Source: GCA-2746795 sp964643965
Lineage (GTDB): Bacteria; Chloroflexota; Anaerolineae; Promineifilales; Promineifilaceae
Reading direction: 5' to 3'
Assembly: GCA_964643965.1 (NCBI GenBank)
Contig: CAZXVH010000001.1
Coordinates: forward strand, 1 to 64,000
DNA: 64,000 nucleotides
The notes under the pieces were generated by a model. The model saw only the letters and a program-made list of their open reading frames with translations. It made no database searches and was not told where the DNA came from. Shown here in pieces: positions 1 through 8,163 of this stretch; positions within the stretch are counted from its first letter, which is position 1; each line of letters begins with the position of its first letter. Made by a program: the position numbers and the translations under genes.

Positions 1-23
1 CCCTCCAGTTACCAACAAAAAAC

Positions 24-51
24 TTCACAATTCACAATTCACAATTCACAA
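24..51. repeat. Heptamer tandem repeat (TTCACAA x4)
   Basis: Four exact copies of TTCACAA, followed by a degenerate fifth, TTCATTA. The repeat overlaps the 3' end of the isochorismate synthase gene and supplies its last codons and its stop codon, so the final residues of that protein come from repeat sequence. Confidence 0.95.
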
Positions 52-1478
52 TTCATTATTCCCAAGGCGTCTAATATTGGCTTAAACTTCAATCCCGTCT
101 CCGCCCACTCTTTCTGCGGTTCGGAGGCGGCAACGATGCCCGCGCCGGCATACAGCCAGGCGCGGCGTTCCTGGGCGACGGCGGAACGGATGGCAACGGC
201 GAACGCGCCATTCAGCTTGTAATCAATCCAGCCCACAGGCGCGGCATACCAGCCGCGTGGCACCGGTTCAGCGCGGCTGATGAAATCCATTGCTAAATCG
301 CGGGGCGAACCGCCCAGCGCTGGCGTAGGATGCAGCACTTCGACTAGCGGCAAGATGCCATCGGCGCTGTTCAGCGTGGCGCGGATGGGAGTGAATAAGT
401 GTTGGATATTGCTCAGTTTGTAAACGCCGGGTTGGGGCGAAATTTCCAGCTTGCTGGTGAGCGGCGCCAAACGGCTGAGAATTGACATAACGACCAGTTC
501 GTGTTCGTGGCGATCTTTGGCGCTTTCCAGTAATTCTTGACCCAGTTCGGCGTCTTCGAGCGGATCGGCGCTGCGGCCGATGGAACCAGCCAGGCTCATG
601 GTCGTCAATTTTGTGCCTTCCACTTTGGCGAGCAGTTCTGGCGTGGCCCCGAAAAAGGTGTGAAACGGCCGTGGTTCAAACACAAAGCGGTAACAGTCGG
701 CGTATTGCTCGTTGAGGAAGGCCAGCGCCGCTTCAATGTCAATGTGCTGCTCGAATTTGGCTTCACACACTCGCGCCAACACCACCTTCTTTAATTCCGT
801 GGTGGCAATGTCGTGGCGGGCTTGATTGATGATGCGCGACCACTCGGTTTTAGGCATTGGATACGTTAGAGAGTGCAGATTAAGGATGGAGGAATCTCCA
901 CTCTTTAATCTCCACTCTCCCATCTCTTTTAATACGTCCCGCCGCGTTTCCAACGCTTCGCGCAAAATGGGCAAACTGTGTTCCGGCTCGTCGCTGAGAG
1001 GGATGAGGGCGTTGATGGTCAGCCACGCTTCGCCGCGGATCTGCACGAATTGGTAATGGGGCAGGATGAAATGGGCGGGATGAAAGGCGGCCCAGGTATT
1101 GTCGGGCAGAAAATCGTCGCGGAAGGCGAAACCACCGAAGAGGCGGGGCTTGGCCAGGTCTGGCACGTTGTTGAGCAGGATGGCGTCGGTGAAGAGGGCG
1201 CTGGCTTGCTGCTGGATGGATTGGTAACGGCCGTTTCCCCATGCCATCAAGTTCGCCGCCGCCCCAAAACCGGCAAAGGTAATATGGTCGCGCACATCTT
1301 CCCAAAAGAAACGCTCCTGCCCCTGGGCGTGATGCAGAAAATCCAGGGCGGAAATGTGGCTGATGGATAGGCTGTAGGAGACGAGGCGCTGATCGATTAA
1401 CGATTGAGGATTGAAGATTGAAGATTGGTCATCTGAGGGATTTGTCCAATCTTCAATCTTTAATTTTTGATCATTCAT
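39..1478 (-). CDS. menF: Isochorismate synthase (MenF/EntC family)
   Basis: Converts chorismate to isochorismate, the entry step to menaquinone (or a siderophore). The C-terminal chorismate-binding domain is clear: KKVVLAR, then MSLAGSIGR, ESAKDRHEHELVV with the Mg-binding acid, the HPTPALGG block and the terminal YAGAGIV motif. About 480 residues is normal for the family. The open frame extends to 1601, but that extension lies inside the upstream tetR gene. I chose the ATG at 1478, which overlaps the tetR stop by 8 bases and suggests translational coupling. Menaquinone would serve the succinate dehydrogenase further along. Odd points: the first ~25 residues and a segment near residue 190 are translated repeat DNA, so the working start may be internal. 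Confidence 0.9.
   Translation of the reverse strand: MNDQKLKIEDWTNPSDDQSSIFNPQSLIDQRLVSYSLSISHISALDFLHHAQGQERFFWEDVRDHITFAGFGAAANLMAWGNGRYQSIQQQASALFTDAILLNNVPDLAKPRLFGGFAFRDDFLPDNTWAAFHPAHFILPHYQFVQIRGEAWLTINALIPLSDEPEHSLPILREALETRRDVLKEMGEWRLKSGDSSILNLHSLTYPMPKTEWSRIINQARHDIATTELKKVVLARVCEAKFEQHIDIEAALAFLNEQYADCYRFVFEPRPFHTFFGATPELLAKVEGTKLTTMSLAGSIGRSADPLEDAELGQELLESAKDRHEHELVVMSILSRLAPLTSKLEISPQPGVYKLSNIQHLFTPIRATLNSADGILPLVEVLHPTPALGGSPRDLAMDFISRAEPVPRGWYAAPVGWIDYKLNGAFAVAIRSAVAQERRAWLYAGAGIVAASEPQKEWAETGLKFKPILDALGIMNCEL
893..920. repeat. Tandem 14-mer inside menF
   Basis: AATCTCCACTCTTT is followed directly by AATCTCCACTCTCC, each being two heptads. The copies lie within the menF reading frame and are translated as an insertion (EWRLKSGDSSILNLHSL) between conserved blocks. 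The frame stays open through it. Confidence 0.8.
1402..1467. repeat. Inverted heptad repeats at menF 5' end
   Basis: GATTGAG/GATTGAA/GATTGAA/GATTGGT at 1402-1429 is answered by CCAATCT/TCAATCT/TTAATTT at 1447-1467 in inverted orientation. The block can fold into a hairpin spanning the first codons of menF, so it could influence translation initiation or mark repeat insertion at the gene junction. Confidence 0.8.
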
Positions 1479-2073
1479 AATCGGCAAACCCCACACTGCG
1501 CAGCAAAACGGGCAATAAAGTTGACATAATCTTCTCGGAAGTCGGTTCGCCAGTGTAAACCCAGCGGATGACCACGCCATAAATGGCGCCCATCCAGGCA
1601 TAGGCCACTACTTCCGTATCGACCGGCTCAATGTCGCCCACTTCAATGGCTTCTTGCAAATAGGTGTCGATGAGCCGGGCGAAGCGGTCGTTGACTTCAT
1701 TGCGTTTGTTCTCAAAGGGAGCGCCCAGACCCACCGCCTGTACCAGCAAGATTTTGGCGGGGCGGCGGTATTTGCCAAAAGTGTCGAGCGTGGTTTCCAG
1801 AGCCACCCGCACCCGGGCGATCCCCTTTTCTTGCGGTTCAATGGCTTCCACCACGCGCCGTTCCAGCAAATCAGCAAATTGATCAACGAGCGCCAGGAAG
1901 AGGCGCTCTTTGTTAGGGAAGTGGAAGTAGATGGCCCCTTTGGAGGTGTGTGATTCCTCGACAATTTCGTCCATGCGCGTATCGTAGTAGCCTTTATTGG
2001 CGAAGACGTCGAGGGCGGCGTCGAGGATGCGCATTTTGGTGCTTTCGGGGTCGCGGGTTGAGTCGTTTGTCAT
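1471..2073 (-). CDS. TetR-family transcriptional regulator
   Basis: 200 residues, the usual TetR length. The N-terminal helix-turn-helix (about residues 13-60) shows AALDVFANKGYYDTRMDEI, then the recognition helix SKGAIYFHFPNKERL, which is canonical. The C-terminal helical ligand pocket is not assignable. The stop overlaps the menF start by 8 bases, so the two are co-transcribed. An imperfect palindrome of the type bound by this family lies just upstream of its ATG, which suggests autoregulation. The ligand is unknown; regulators with similar operators often respond to fatty acyl-CoA, but that is inference. Confidence 0.9.
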   Translation of the reverse strand: MTNDSTRDPESTKMRILDAALDVFANKGYYDTRMDEIVEESHTSKGAIYFHFPNKERLFLALVDQFADLLERRVVEAIEPQEKGIARVRVALETTLDTFGKYRRPAKILLVQAVGLGAPFENKRNEVNDRFARLIDTYLQEAIEVGDIEPVDTEVVAYAWMGAIYGVVIRWVYTGEPTSEKIMSTLLPVLLRSVGFADYE

Positions 2074-2088
2074 AGCTGCTCCTAATAG

Positions 2089-2102
2089 ACTGACCAGTCG
2101 GT
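2089..2102. promoter_or_regulatory. Candidate TetR operator
   Basis: ACTGACCAGTCGGT, a near-palindrome containing the perfect core GACTGnnCAGTC (2088-2099). It lies 15 bp upstream of the tetR start and resembles the ACYGACYRGTCRGT class of TetR-family sites. This supports autorepression of tetR-menF; binding itself is inference. Confidence 0.5.
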
Positions 2103-2129
2103 TTGGCTAATTGTCAACTGGAAATGGAG

Positions 2130-2147
2130 AATTGTCAATTGACAATT
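2130..2147. repeat. 18-bp perfect palindrome AATTGTCAATTGACAATT
   Basis: The palindrome straddles the stop codon of the tandem GNAT gene, and a related AATTGTCAACTGG lies at 2109-2121. It is most likely part of the short intergenic repeat family; a weak terminator role is possible. Confidence 0.6.
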
Positions 2148-3240
2148 ATTTGAGTCGTGCCATGAAGTAACTGTCGGCCCAACGGCCGTTTCCGAATGCA
2201 TGATATTTATGCGTGCCCTCAATTTCAAAACCAAACTTTTCATAAAGGTGGATCGCAGCGGGGTTGTCGGTATTGACCTCTAACTGGACGCGGGTGAGGT
2301 TGAGCCAGTTGTCGCTGATGTCGAGGATGGCGGCCATGAGTTGGCTGCCGATGCCTATGCCCCAGTAATCAGGATGGACCATCATGCCGATGCCGCCGCT
2401 GTGGGTTTGGCGCGGGTTTTGGCTTTGGAAGATGGTGATCATGCCCATACAACGGCCGTTATCGTCAGCCACCAGTCGATGTAAACCAACTGGAGGGGGA
2501 CCGTCCATACGCTGCCGCGTCATCCAGATTTCCTGGCTGGGCATTTGTAAAGTGGTGGCGCAAACAAGCGGGTGTTTAAACAGGGCGGATAAGTCGTTGG
2601 CGTCATCGGGGTGGGCGGCGCGGATGGTGATATTGGAATGATCCGTGCTGAGTGACCTATCCTGAGCTTGTCCCAGGAATGAAGGATGAAGGGCTGGCTC
2701 ATTCCGCATTCCGCGTTCCGCGTTCCGCATTATCTTTTCCGGTGGCTTGAGGCGGGCGTAGAGGAGGGTGTCTTGGAAACGGCCGTTGCCAAAAACAGCC
2801 TTGCGCCGGATGCCCTCTTGTTTAAAGTCAAAGGTGGCGGCCAAAAGTTGAGCCATTTCGTCTAGGGCCAGGATTTGCCAGTTGAGCCGCCAAATATGGA
2901 ACCAATTATCGGCCAGGTTGAGCAGGTTTTCCATCAGGGCGGTGTCGACGCCTGATTCTTCCAGGTCAGGGTGGACATAGAGTTCCAGGTCGCCACTGTG
3001 CTGCAAACGAGGGCGCTGGCTATGGCTCAGGAGTCCGTAGGCCACGATCTGCTCGTCTAAAACGGCTACGCGGCGGTGCTGACCGGGTTTGGAATGTTGA
3101 AACGTTTCCTGAGTGTCGCTGTATTCGTTGGGGATAAGGCGGGTGCTGTTTTCGATGACCTGGGGCTGGTTCAGCAAGGTATGAAGAGCGGGTATGTCAT
3201 CAGGCTGAATGGGGCGTATTAACAAAGAAGACTCTGGCAT
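2146..3240 (-). CDS. Tandem GNAT N-acetyltransferase
   Basis: 364 residues with two GNAT folds. Residues 4-165 form a degenerate copy: the acetyl-CoA loop reads VHPDLEESGVDTAL and lacks the consensus glycines. Residues 205-364 form an intact copy with VHPDYWGIGIGSQL (the Q/RxxGxG pyrophosphate loop) and the late NPAAIHLYEKFGF motif. The substrate is unknown. The linker (about 166-205) is translated repeat DNA: a tandem RNAERGMRNE segment, then a sequence derived from a CCTGAGCTTG element. This suggests two adjacent genes, or a duplicated gene, joined across an intergenic repeat. The minus-strand alpha/beta hydrolase lies 23 bp upstream, so the two may be co-transcribed. Confidence 0.85.
   Translation of the reverse strand: MPESSLLIRPIQPDDIPALHTLLNQPQVIENSTRLIPNEYSDTQETFQHSKPGQHRRVAVLDEQIVAYGLLSHSQRPRLQHSGDLELYVHPDLEESGVDTALMENLLNLADNWFHIWRLNWQILALDEMAQLLAATFDFKQEGIRRKAVFGNGRFQDTLLYARLKPPEKIMRNAERGMRNEPALHPSFLGQAQDRSLSTDHSNITIRAAHPDDANDLSALFKHPLVCATTLQMPSQEIWMTRQRMDGPPPVGLHRLVADDNGRCMGMITIFQSQNPRQTHSGGIGMMVHPDYWGIGIGSQLMAAILDISDNWLNLTRVQLEVNTDNPAAIHLYEKFGFEIEGTHKYHAFGNGRWADSYFMARLK
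2661..2728. repeat. CCTGAGCTTG element plus heptamer repeat inside a GNAT gene
   Basis: CCTGAGCTTGTCCCAGG at 2661-2677 is a variant of the intergenic palindrome seen intact at 18245-18261. ATTCCGC x2 and GTTCCGC x2 follow at 2701-2728. Both are normally intergenic types but here lie in frame in the domain linker. Confidence 0.85.
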
Positions 3241-3263
3241 TTTTCACCTTGAGAATGGGAGGC

Positions 3264-4034
3264 TCAGCCATCCAGTTCGGTTAGAAAATCAGTGATGAGT
3301 TGCAGCAGGATGGCGGGCTGATCGTTTTGGATGGCGTGGCCGCTGTGGGCAATGATTTCCAGACGGCCGTTTGGCAATCTTTCTAGCAGACGGGTGACAT
3401 CACGCCGGGTATTGCCCACTTCGCCATCGCCGTTGATGAGCAGGACGGGGCATTGCACCTGCGCCGCCTCCTGGTAGCAGACGTTGCCGCCCTGGGCCTT
3501 GATGGCTGTTGCCGCATTTACCCAGCCTTCAATCATGGGACGCACCTGCGCTTCCCCATGCCAGGCCGCAATTTGCTTATGCCAGATGCGCCATTCCGCT
3601 TTATCTGGAACGGGCAGCCACGCTTGCACGGAGTCGAGCATTTCCGGGGAGATGACGCCAGAGATGCCCCAGCCGACCACGCCCTTGATTAATTCAGGAT
3701 AATGGGCGGCCAGGAGAACGGCCGTTTCTGAGCCATCACTAAAGCCCAACACCACCGCCGGGCCGCAGTCCAGGTGGCGCAACAGGGCGGCCATATCATC
3801 GGCGTCGCGCCGGTAGAAGTTGGAGGGATAGGTTCGTGGCGGTGGTTGGCTGGCGCCATAACCACGCAAATCTGGCGCGATGACACGATGGCTTTTTTGC
3901 AATTGAGTGATTAAGTGGCCTAAATGTGTTTGTGCTGTGCCGGTGTTGCCATGGATGAGGAGTAACGGCCGTCCTTCCCCTTCATCCAGGTAAGCCAGGT
4001 TTGCGCCATCAGCGAGAATTTTGAACTGTACCAT
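3264..4034 (-). CDS. Alpha/beta hydrolase
   Basis: 256 residues, a typical single-domain alpha/beta hydrolase. Visible elements are the oxyanion region LLLIHGNTG, the DLRGYGAS strand-loop, a nucleophile elbow GFSDG (Ser near residue 98), an acid in INGDGE and the catalytic His in AHSGHAIQND. No signal peptide is visible, so it is cytoplasmic. The substrate is not identifiable; relatives include esterases, haloperoxidase-like enzymes and menaquinone-pathway MenH-like proteins. The nearby menF makes a MenH-type role conceivable, but the genes are separated and nothing in the sequence proves it. Confidence 0.88.
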   Translation of the reverse strand: MVQFKILADGANLAYLDEGEGRPLLLIHGNTGTAQTHLGHLITQLQKSHRVIAPDLRGYGASQPPPRTYPSNFYRRDADDMAALLRHLDCGPAVVLGFSDGSETAVLLAAHYPELIKGVVGWGISGVISPEMLDSVQAWLPVPDKAEWRIWHKQIAAWHGEAQVRPMIEGWVNAATAIKAQGGNVCYQEAAQVQCPVLLINGDGEVGNTRRDVTRLLERLPNGRLEIIAHSGHAIQNDQPAILLQLITDFLTELDG

Positions 4035-4211
4035 GTTGTCATCCTTGTATTCACTGTTTTGAGGCCGTTCATTTTATCATTTTTTTAAAACCTTACCTAT
4101 TCGGCCGTTGCTTTACGGAATGCGGCAAAAGAGGCTAACAATTTTACTGTTAAATAGCTGATACAACGCTCATTTTTTATGTGCTACTGTTTGCTGGAGT
4201 CGAAACTAGGG

Positions 4212-4244
4212 AGGTGTGACGCGCTGCACAAGCGCGTCGCACCT
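4212..4244 (+). promoter_or_regulatory. Leader hairpin before the response regulator
   Basis: AGGTGTGACGCGCT pairs with AGCGCGTCGCACCT around a GCACA loop: 14 pairs including one G-U. It ends 15 bases before the ATG and directly upstream of the GGAAGGAAAG ribosome-binding site, so it may affect mRNA stability or translation. Its arms (GACGCGCT/AGCGCGTC) recur in opposite order in the terminator at 4980-5011. Confidence 0.55.
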
Positions 4245-4259
4245 GAAAGGAAGGAAAGT

Positions 4260-4958
4260 ATGACTTTACACGCCCCAAAAATTCTGGTTGTGGATGACAA
4301 CGAGCAAACAGTACGGATTGTTCAGTTTGCTTTAGAAAGAGCGGGCTATACCGTGAAAACGGCGTTATCGGGGGAGTCGGCGCTGGCGCAGATTAAAGAG
4401 GATGGCCTGCCTGATTTGGCGATTGTTGATTACAACATGCTGCCCGGCATGTCTGGCCCCGAATTTTGCCAGAAGATACATGTTTTTTGTGATTTGCCAG
4501 TGATCATGTTAACGGCCGTTGACGATGAAAAGATAGTAGAAGCCTGCTTATGTGAGTACTGCGAGGATTATGTGCGCAAACCGTTTAGTCCCACTGTGCT
4601 GGTGGCTCGCGTACGCCGTCTATTGGCGCGGTTTGAAAATCTGGGCGCCGGTAATACCGTCTTTGTCCCGGTTGATGACCGGCTGACTGTTAACTTTTCA
4701 CAGCAAACAGCCACGGTGGATGGCGAACCAGTGCTGTTGACGCCCATTGAAACTAAACTGCTGCACCTCTTGATGCGGCAGGCGGACAAGCCGGTGCATA
4801 CCGATTATATTTTGCGCCGCATCTGGCCGCAGGAAGACGCCTATGAAGATCGGCTGCATGTTCACATTCACCGCCTGCGCCAAAAGATTGAACACAAGGC
4901 CGATGGCCGTTATATTGAATCAAAACGAGGCACGGGGTATATTTTCCGCACCCATTAA
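4260..4958 (+). CDS. OmpR/PhoB-family response regulator
   Basis: An N-terminal receiver domain (residues 5-120) carries the DD pair in VVDDNE, the phosphoacceptor Asp in AIVDYNM, a Thr in MLTAV and the Lys in VRKPFSP. A C-terminal winged helix (about 135-230) carries VLLTPIETKLLHLLM and the recognition region HVHIHRLRQKIE ending RGTGYIF. It should bind DNA as a dimer after phosphorylation. The ATG at 4260 follows a strong GGAAGGAAAG site; the open frame begins at 4179 but the extension is not conserved-looking. No histidine kinase lies nearby, so it is an orphan. A hairpin sits in its leader and a strong terminator follows. Confidence 0.92.
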   Translation: MTLHAPKILVVDDNEQTVRIVQFALERAGYTVKTALSGESALAQIKEDGLPDLAIVDYNMLPGMSGPEFCQKIHVFCDLPVIMLTAVDDEKIVEACLCEYCEDYVRKPFSPTVLVARVRRLLARFENLGAGNTVFVPVDDRLTVNFSQQTATVDGEPVLLTPIETKLLHLLMRQADKPVHTDYILRRIWPQEDAYEDRLHVHIHRLRQKIEHKADGRYIESKRGTGYIFRTH

Positions 4959-4979
4959 ACTGTTCATGTTTCAGGTAAC

Positions 4980-5011
4980 AAAAAAGCGCGTCGAGATTGA
5001 CGCGCTTTTTT
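4980..5011. terminator. Bidirectional rho-independent terminator
   Basis: AAAAAGCGCGTC and GACGCGCTTTTT form a perfect 12-bp stem with loop GAGATT; A and T tracts on both sides let it serve both the plus-strand response regulator and the converging minus-strand cyclophilin gene. Confidence 0.92.
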
Positions 5012-5031
5012 GTTGGCAATTTGGCGCTGTT

Positions 5032-5514
5032 TTACGCTTCACGGACGGTAACGGCCGTCATCTTATCCCCTTGTTTGATGGCGTTAACCACCGCCATGCC
5101 GCTGGTTACTTTGCCAAACACCGTATGACGGCCGTTCAAATGCGGCTGTGGTGAATGGGTGATGAAGAACTGGCTGCCGTTGGTTCCCGGCCCGGCGTTT
5201 GCCATTGACAAGACGCCTGTTTCATGGATGAGCGGGTTGTTTTTGAACTCATCCTGGAATTGGTAACCTGGGCCGCCCCGGCCCGTGCCGGTGGGATCGC
5301 CGCCCTGAATCATGAAGTTATTGATGACGCGGTGGAAGGTGACGCCATCGTAGTACCCTTCTTTCGTCAGAAAAACGAAATTGTTAACGGTAACAGGCGC
5401 ATACTGCGGATATAACTCAATCACAATCGTGCCTTTGTTGGTTTCCATGTTGACCGTATAAGATTTTTTAGGGTCAATCTGCATCTCTGGGGAACTGTTC
5501 CACTGTTTGCTCAT
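5032..5514 (-). CDS. Peptidyl-prolyl cis-trans isomerase, cyclophilin type
   Basis: 160 residues, a minimal cyclophilin. Characteristic segments are GTIVIELYPQYAPVTVNNF, GVTFHRVINNFMIQGGDPT (catalytic Arg in FHR), FQDEF, LSMANAGPGTNGSQFFIT and LNGRHTVFGKV. There is no signal peptide, so it is a cytoplasmic folding catalyst acting on prolyl bonds. An AAGGAGA site precedes the ATG. The helicase gene upstream ends 64 bp before it on the same strand; one copy of the GATTGGTTCAAT repeat lies between them. Confidence 0.95.
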   Translation of the reverse strand: MSKQWNSSPEMQIDPKKSYTVNMETNKGTIVIELYPQYAPVTVNNFVFLTKEGYYDGVTFHRVINNFMIQGGDPTGTGRGGPGYQFQDEFKNNPLIHETGVLSMANAGPGTNGSQFFITHSPQPHLNGRHTVFGKVTSGMAVVNAIKQGDKMTAVTVREA

Positions 5515-5566
5515 AGAGGTCTCCTTTTGGTTAAATCGATGGTTGTAAATAAGATAATGCTTTTCC

Positions 5567-5580
5567 AGATTGGTTCAATT
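5567..5580. repeat. GATTGGTTCAAT repeat, partial copy
   Basis: AGATTGGTTCAATT, the left arm of the inverted-repeat family seen in fuller form at 7209-7241, 23317-23350, 25448-25480 and 50667-50692. Confidence 0.6.
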
Positions 5581-7054
5581 AACGACGGCGACGTTTGCGC
5601 TGCCGCCGTTTCGGTTGGGACAGGGGGGGTTCTTTTTCTTCGGTGGGCTGCGGTGGCGGCGTGTATAGAGATTGCTGGTAAATGTCGTCGAGCAGCATGG
5701 CGATGATAGTGAGGGCGTCGTCGTCCTCGGCCATTTCTTTAGCCAGGGGCAAAAAGCGCTGCATTCTTTCCATCTCCAGGCTGTCGCGGCCACGCCGTTT
5801 GTTTTCTAACAGGGCGATTAAACGCTGGTTGATGACCGTGGTGACATCTTCTGGCGTGGGAAACGGCCGTTCTTCCATCTCAATATTATATTTTTCCCGG
5901 ATGCGGTTGAGCCGCACTGTTTCGCTGAAGTCGCCGATAAAAATAATGGCCACGCCGGTAGCCCCAGCCCGTCCGGTGCGGCCGGCGCGATGTACATAAA
6001 TCTCTGGGTCTTCCGGCACTTCATATTGGATGACATGGGAGAGCGAAGGGATGTCAATCCCCCGCGCCGCCACATCTGTCGTCACCAGAAAGCGTAGGTT
6101 TTGCGCCCGTACCCGATCCATGATGCGCTCCCGCGCATTTTGGTCCAGGTCTGAGGTGAGTAAATCGGCGTCATAACCGAAGCGCTGCAACACGGTGGCC
6201 ACATATTCCACGCGGGCTTTGGTATTGCAAAAGATAAAAGCGGATGTGGGATTTTCTAACTCAATGACGCGCAGCAAAACCCGATCTTTTTCCAGGGCGG
6301 GAATGGTGTAAAAAATGTGCTGCGTATCGGCCACGGTGATGTTGTCTCGACTTAGGCTCAGGAAATCAGGATTGTCCAGGAATTGGCGGGCCAAACTTTG
6401 TACGGTGTTGGGGAAGGTGGCGGAAAACATAAAGGCGTCTATTTCCCGGTTGGGCAAATAGCGCTGAATTTCGCGCATGTCAGGGTAAAAGCCCATGGAG
6501 AGCAGCCGGTCGGCCTCATCAAAGACCAAAATCTGTAAATCGGCCAGTTTGAGTGTGCCCCGCGCCAGGTGATCCAGGATGCGGCCGGGTGTACCCACCA
6601 CCAGATGGGCGCCCTGGCGAAAGGCGTCTAGTTGCTTTTTATAACTGGTACCACCGTAAACGGCCGTTACTCGTGGCCCACTTTCACCCGTTAACATCTC
6701 TGCTTCTTTGGCCACTTGCAGCGCCAATTCTCGGGTGGGAACCAGGATCAACGCCTGGGTGACAGCACGCAGGCTGTTGATGCGCTCTAAAATAGGCATC
6801 ACAAACGCCCCTGTTTTACCGCTGCCGGTACGAGCCTGCACCATCAGATCCCGGCCGGCCATGATGTAGGGCATCGCTTTGGCCTGTACCGGCATCAGTT
6901 CCTTCCAGCCAGCGCGGGCAGCCGCTTCTTTCCAGGAATCAGGCAAATCAGCCATTTTCACTTCAGGTAAGGCGTTATCAGGTTCTACTACGTCTGTATT
7001 GGTAGGGGCGGCCTCGGGAGGAACGGCCGTTTCTTCATTTAGTTCATCACTCAT
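5579..7054 (-). CDS. DEAD-box ATP-dependent RNA helicase
   Basis: 491 residues. In order: the Q motif region (SWKEAAARAGWKELMPVQAKA), motif I ARTGSGKT, PTRELALQ, TPGR, motif II DEAD, motif III SAT, RFLVTTDVAARGIDIP and motif VI HRAGRTGRAG. It unwinds RNA, probably in ribosome assembly or mRNA decay. The C-terminus after about residue 400 is short and ends in a strongly basic stretch (KRRQRKRRRR) that likely binds RNA. It falls in the general RhlE/CshA/DeaD group; no finer assignment is safe. Confidence 0.95.
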   Translation of the reverse strand: MSDELNEETAVPPEAAPTNTDVVEPDNALPEVKMADLPDSWKEAAARAGWKELMPVQAKAMPYIMAGRDLMVQARTGSGKTGAFVMPILERINSLRAVTQALILVPTRELALQVAKEAEMLTGESGPRVTAVYGGTSYKKQLDAFRQGAHLVVGTPGRILDHLARGTLKLADLQILVFDEADRLLSMGFYPDMREIQRYLPNREIDAFMFSATFPNTVQSLARQFLDNPDFLSLSRDNITVADTQHIFYTIPALEKDRVLLRVIELENPTSAFIFCNTKARVEYVATVLQRFGYDADLLTSDLDQNARERIMDRVRAQNLRFLVTTDVAARGIDIPSLSHVIQYEVPEDPEIYVHRAGRTGRAGATGVAIIFIGDFSETVRLNRIREKYNIEMEERPFPTPEDVTTVINQRLIALLENKRRGRDSLEMERMQRFLPLAKEMAEDDDALTIIAMLLDDIYQQSLYTPPPQPTEEKEPPLSQPKRRQRKRRRR

Positions 7055-7208
7055 TCGTCTTCTCGCTTTTTAGATTTTTCCTTAATCAACCTGCCTATTT
7101 TACCTGATATTTCCCTTTTAAGAGAACGCACTTCTGAGAGTGAATTTAACAGCCGGTTCTTTCACTGGCAAAACAGGCGCGTTCTTAATACACTTAGGGT
7201 CGGCTGCT

Positions 7209-7241
7209 AGATTGGTTCAATTACCCAGATGGAACCAATCT
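7209..7241. repeat. GATTGGTTCAAT inverted repeat
   Basis: AGATTGGTTC (7209-7218) and GAACCAATCT (7232-7241) form a perfect 10-bp stem with a 13-base loop, in the leader upstream of the lipoprotein gene. One of five copies in the window. Confidence 0.75.
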
Positions 7242-7308
7242 CCGACAATCTCAAACCGAAATACAACACAATCCCTAAAAACTTCCGGCAAAGGAAGGAG
7301 CCTTAAGT

Positions 7309-7959
7309 ATGAAAAAATTGCGAAATCAGCAAATCCGGCCATACAGCATTATCATTATCTCCCTCTTACTCTTGTGGTTAACGGGGTGCGCTGGAGCCAA
7401 AACATATACGGAAACGTTTGATGAGCCGGGAACCTGGCGCGTGGGCAGCGACGCCGACGCTATCGGCCAGGTGACGGATGGCGTCTATGATATGCGCGTC
7501 AAAGCCGATGACGTCACTATCTGGACAACGGCCGGTGAATCATTTAGCGATGGCGTGTATGAAGTGGAAGCGACGCAGGTATCTGGTCCCCTTAACAATG
7601 GCTTTGGCCTGGTCTTCCGCCTGGATAACAATAAAGATGATTTTTATCTCTTCAAGATCAGCAGCGATGGGTATGTCTGGATCGGCCGTTATCGGAATGG
7701 CGGCGCAAAAGCAGAGCCGTTAGTGGGGGAATGGTGGTTTGAGTCGCCGGCCGTGCAGCAAGGCTTAAACAAGCGCAATACGCTTCGGGTGCGGGCAGAG
7801 GGCGCCAATCTCATCTTTGCCGTTAACGGGCAGGAAGTGGGGCGCGTCACAGACAGCGCCTTTGCCAGCGGCGACATTGGCCTGCTGGTAGAAACCCTGG
7901 GCCTGGGCGATGTGCAGGTGCAGTTCGACAATTTCACGGTGACGCCCCTGGAAAAATAG
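7309..7959 (+). CDS. Secreted lipoprotein with LamG/DUF1080-like fold
   Basis: 216 residues. A lipoprotein signal peptide ends in the lipobox LTGC (Cys near 27). The mature part looks like a single concanavalin-like beta sandwich: the pattern FDNNKDDFYLFKI, GYVWIGRYRNG, NTLRVRAEGANLIFAVNGQEV, GDIGLLVET and VQFDNFTV is typical of DUF1080/LamG-type carbohydrate-binding modules. The protein should be lipid-anchored outside the membrane (after Lgt processing) and may bind glycans; the ligand is unknown. The ATG follows a GGAAGGAG site. A 25-bp perfect hairpin follows the stop. Confidence 0.8.
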   Translation: MKKLRNQQIRPYSIIIISLLLLWLTGCAGAKTYTETFDEPGTWRVGSDADAIGQVTDGVYDMRVKADDVTIWTTAGESFSDGVYEVEATQVSGPLNNGFGLVFRLDNNKDDFYLFKISSDGYVWIGRYRNGGAKAEPLVGEWWFESPAVQQGLNKRNTLRVRAEGANLIFAVNGQEVGRVTDSAFASGDIGLLVETLGLGDVQVQFDNFTVTPLEK

Positions 7960-7963
7960 AAGC

Positions 7964-8018
7964 ATGGGAGCGCGGACAGCTTGTCCGCCTTTTGCGGACA
8001 AGCTGTCCGCGCTCCCAT
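7964..8018. repeat. 25-bp perfect hairpin
   Basis: Arms 7964-7988 and 7994-8018 are perfectly complementary around a CTTTT loop; the inner part reads GCGGACAAGCTGTCCGC. It lies 5 bp after the lipoprotein stop and could terminate transcription, although no long T tract follows. The length and perfection suggest a mobile palindromic element. Confidence 0.85.
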
Positions 8019-8163
8019 TTATTGGGGCTATGCCGGCATACAGGAATTGCGTGGCCCCAAACAGGAACGGCCGTTTCCCACCCTGATCATTGGTTATTCG
8101 TCTCAAAAGGCCCAGTGGCCATCACCAAGAAACCCTCGCAGAAATCGCTACATTTTTATGGTG

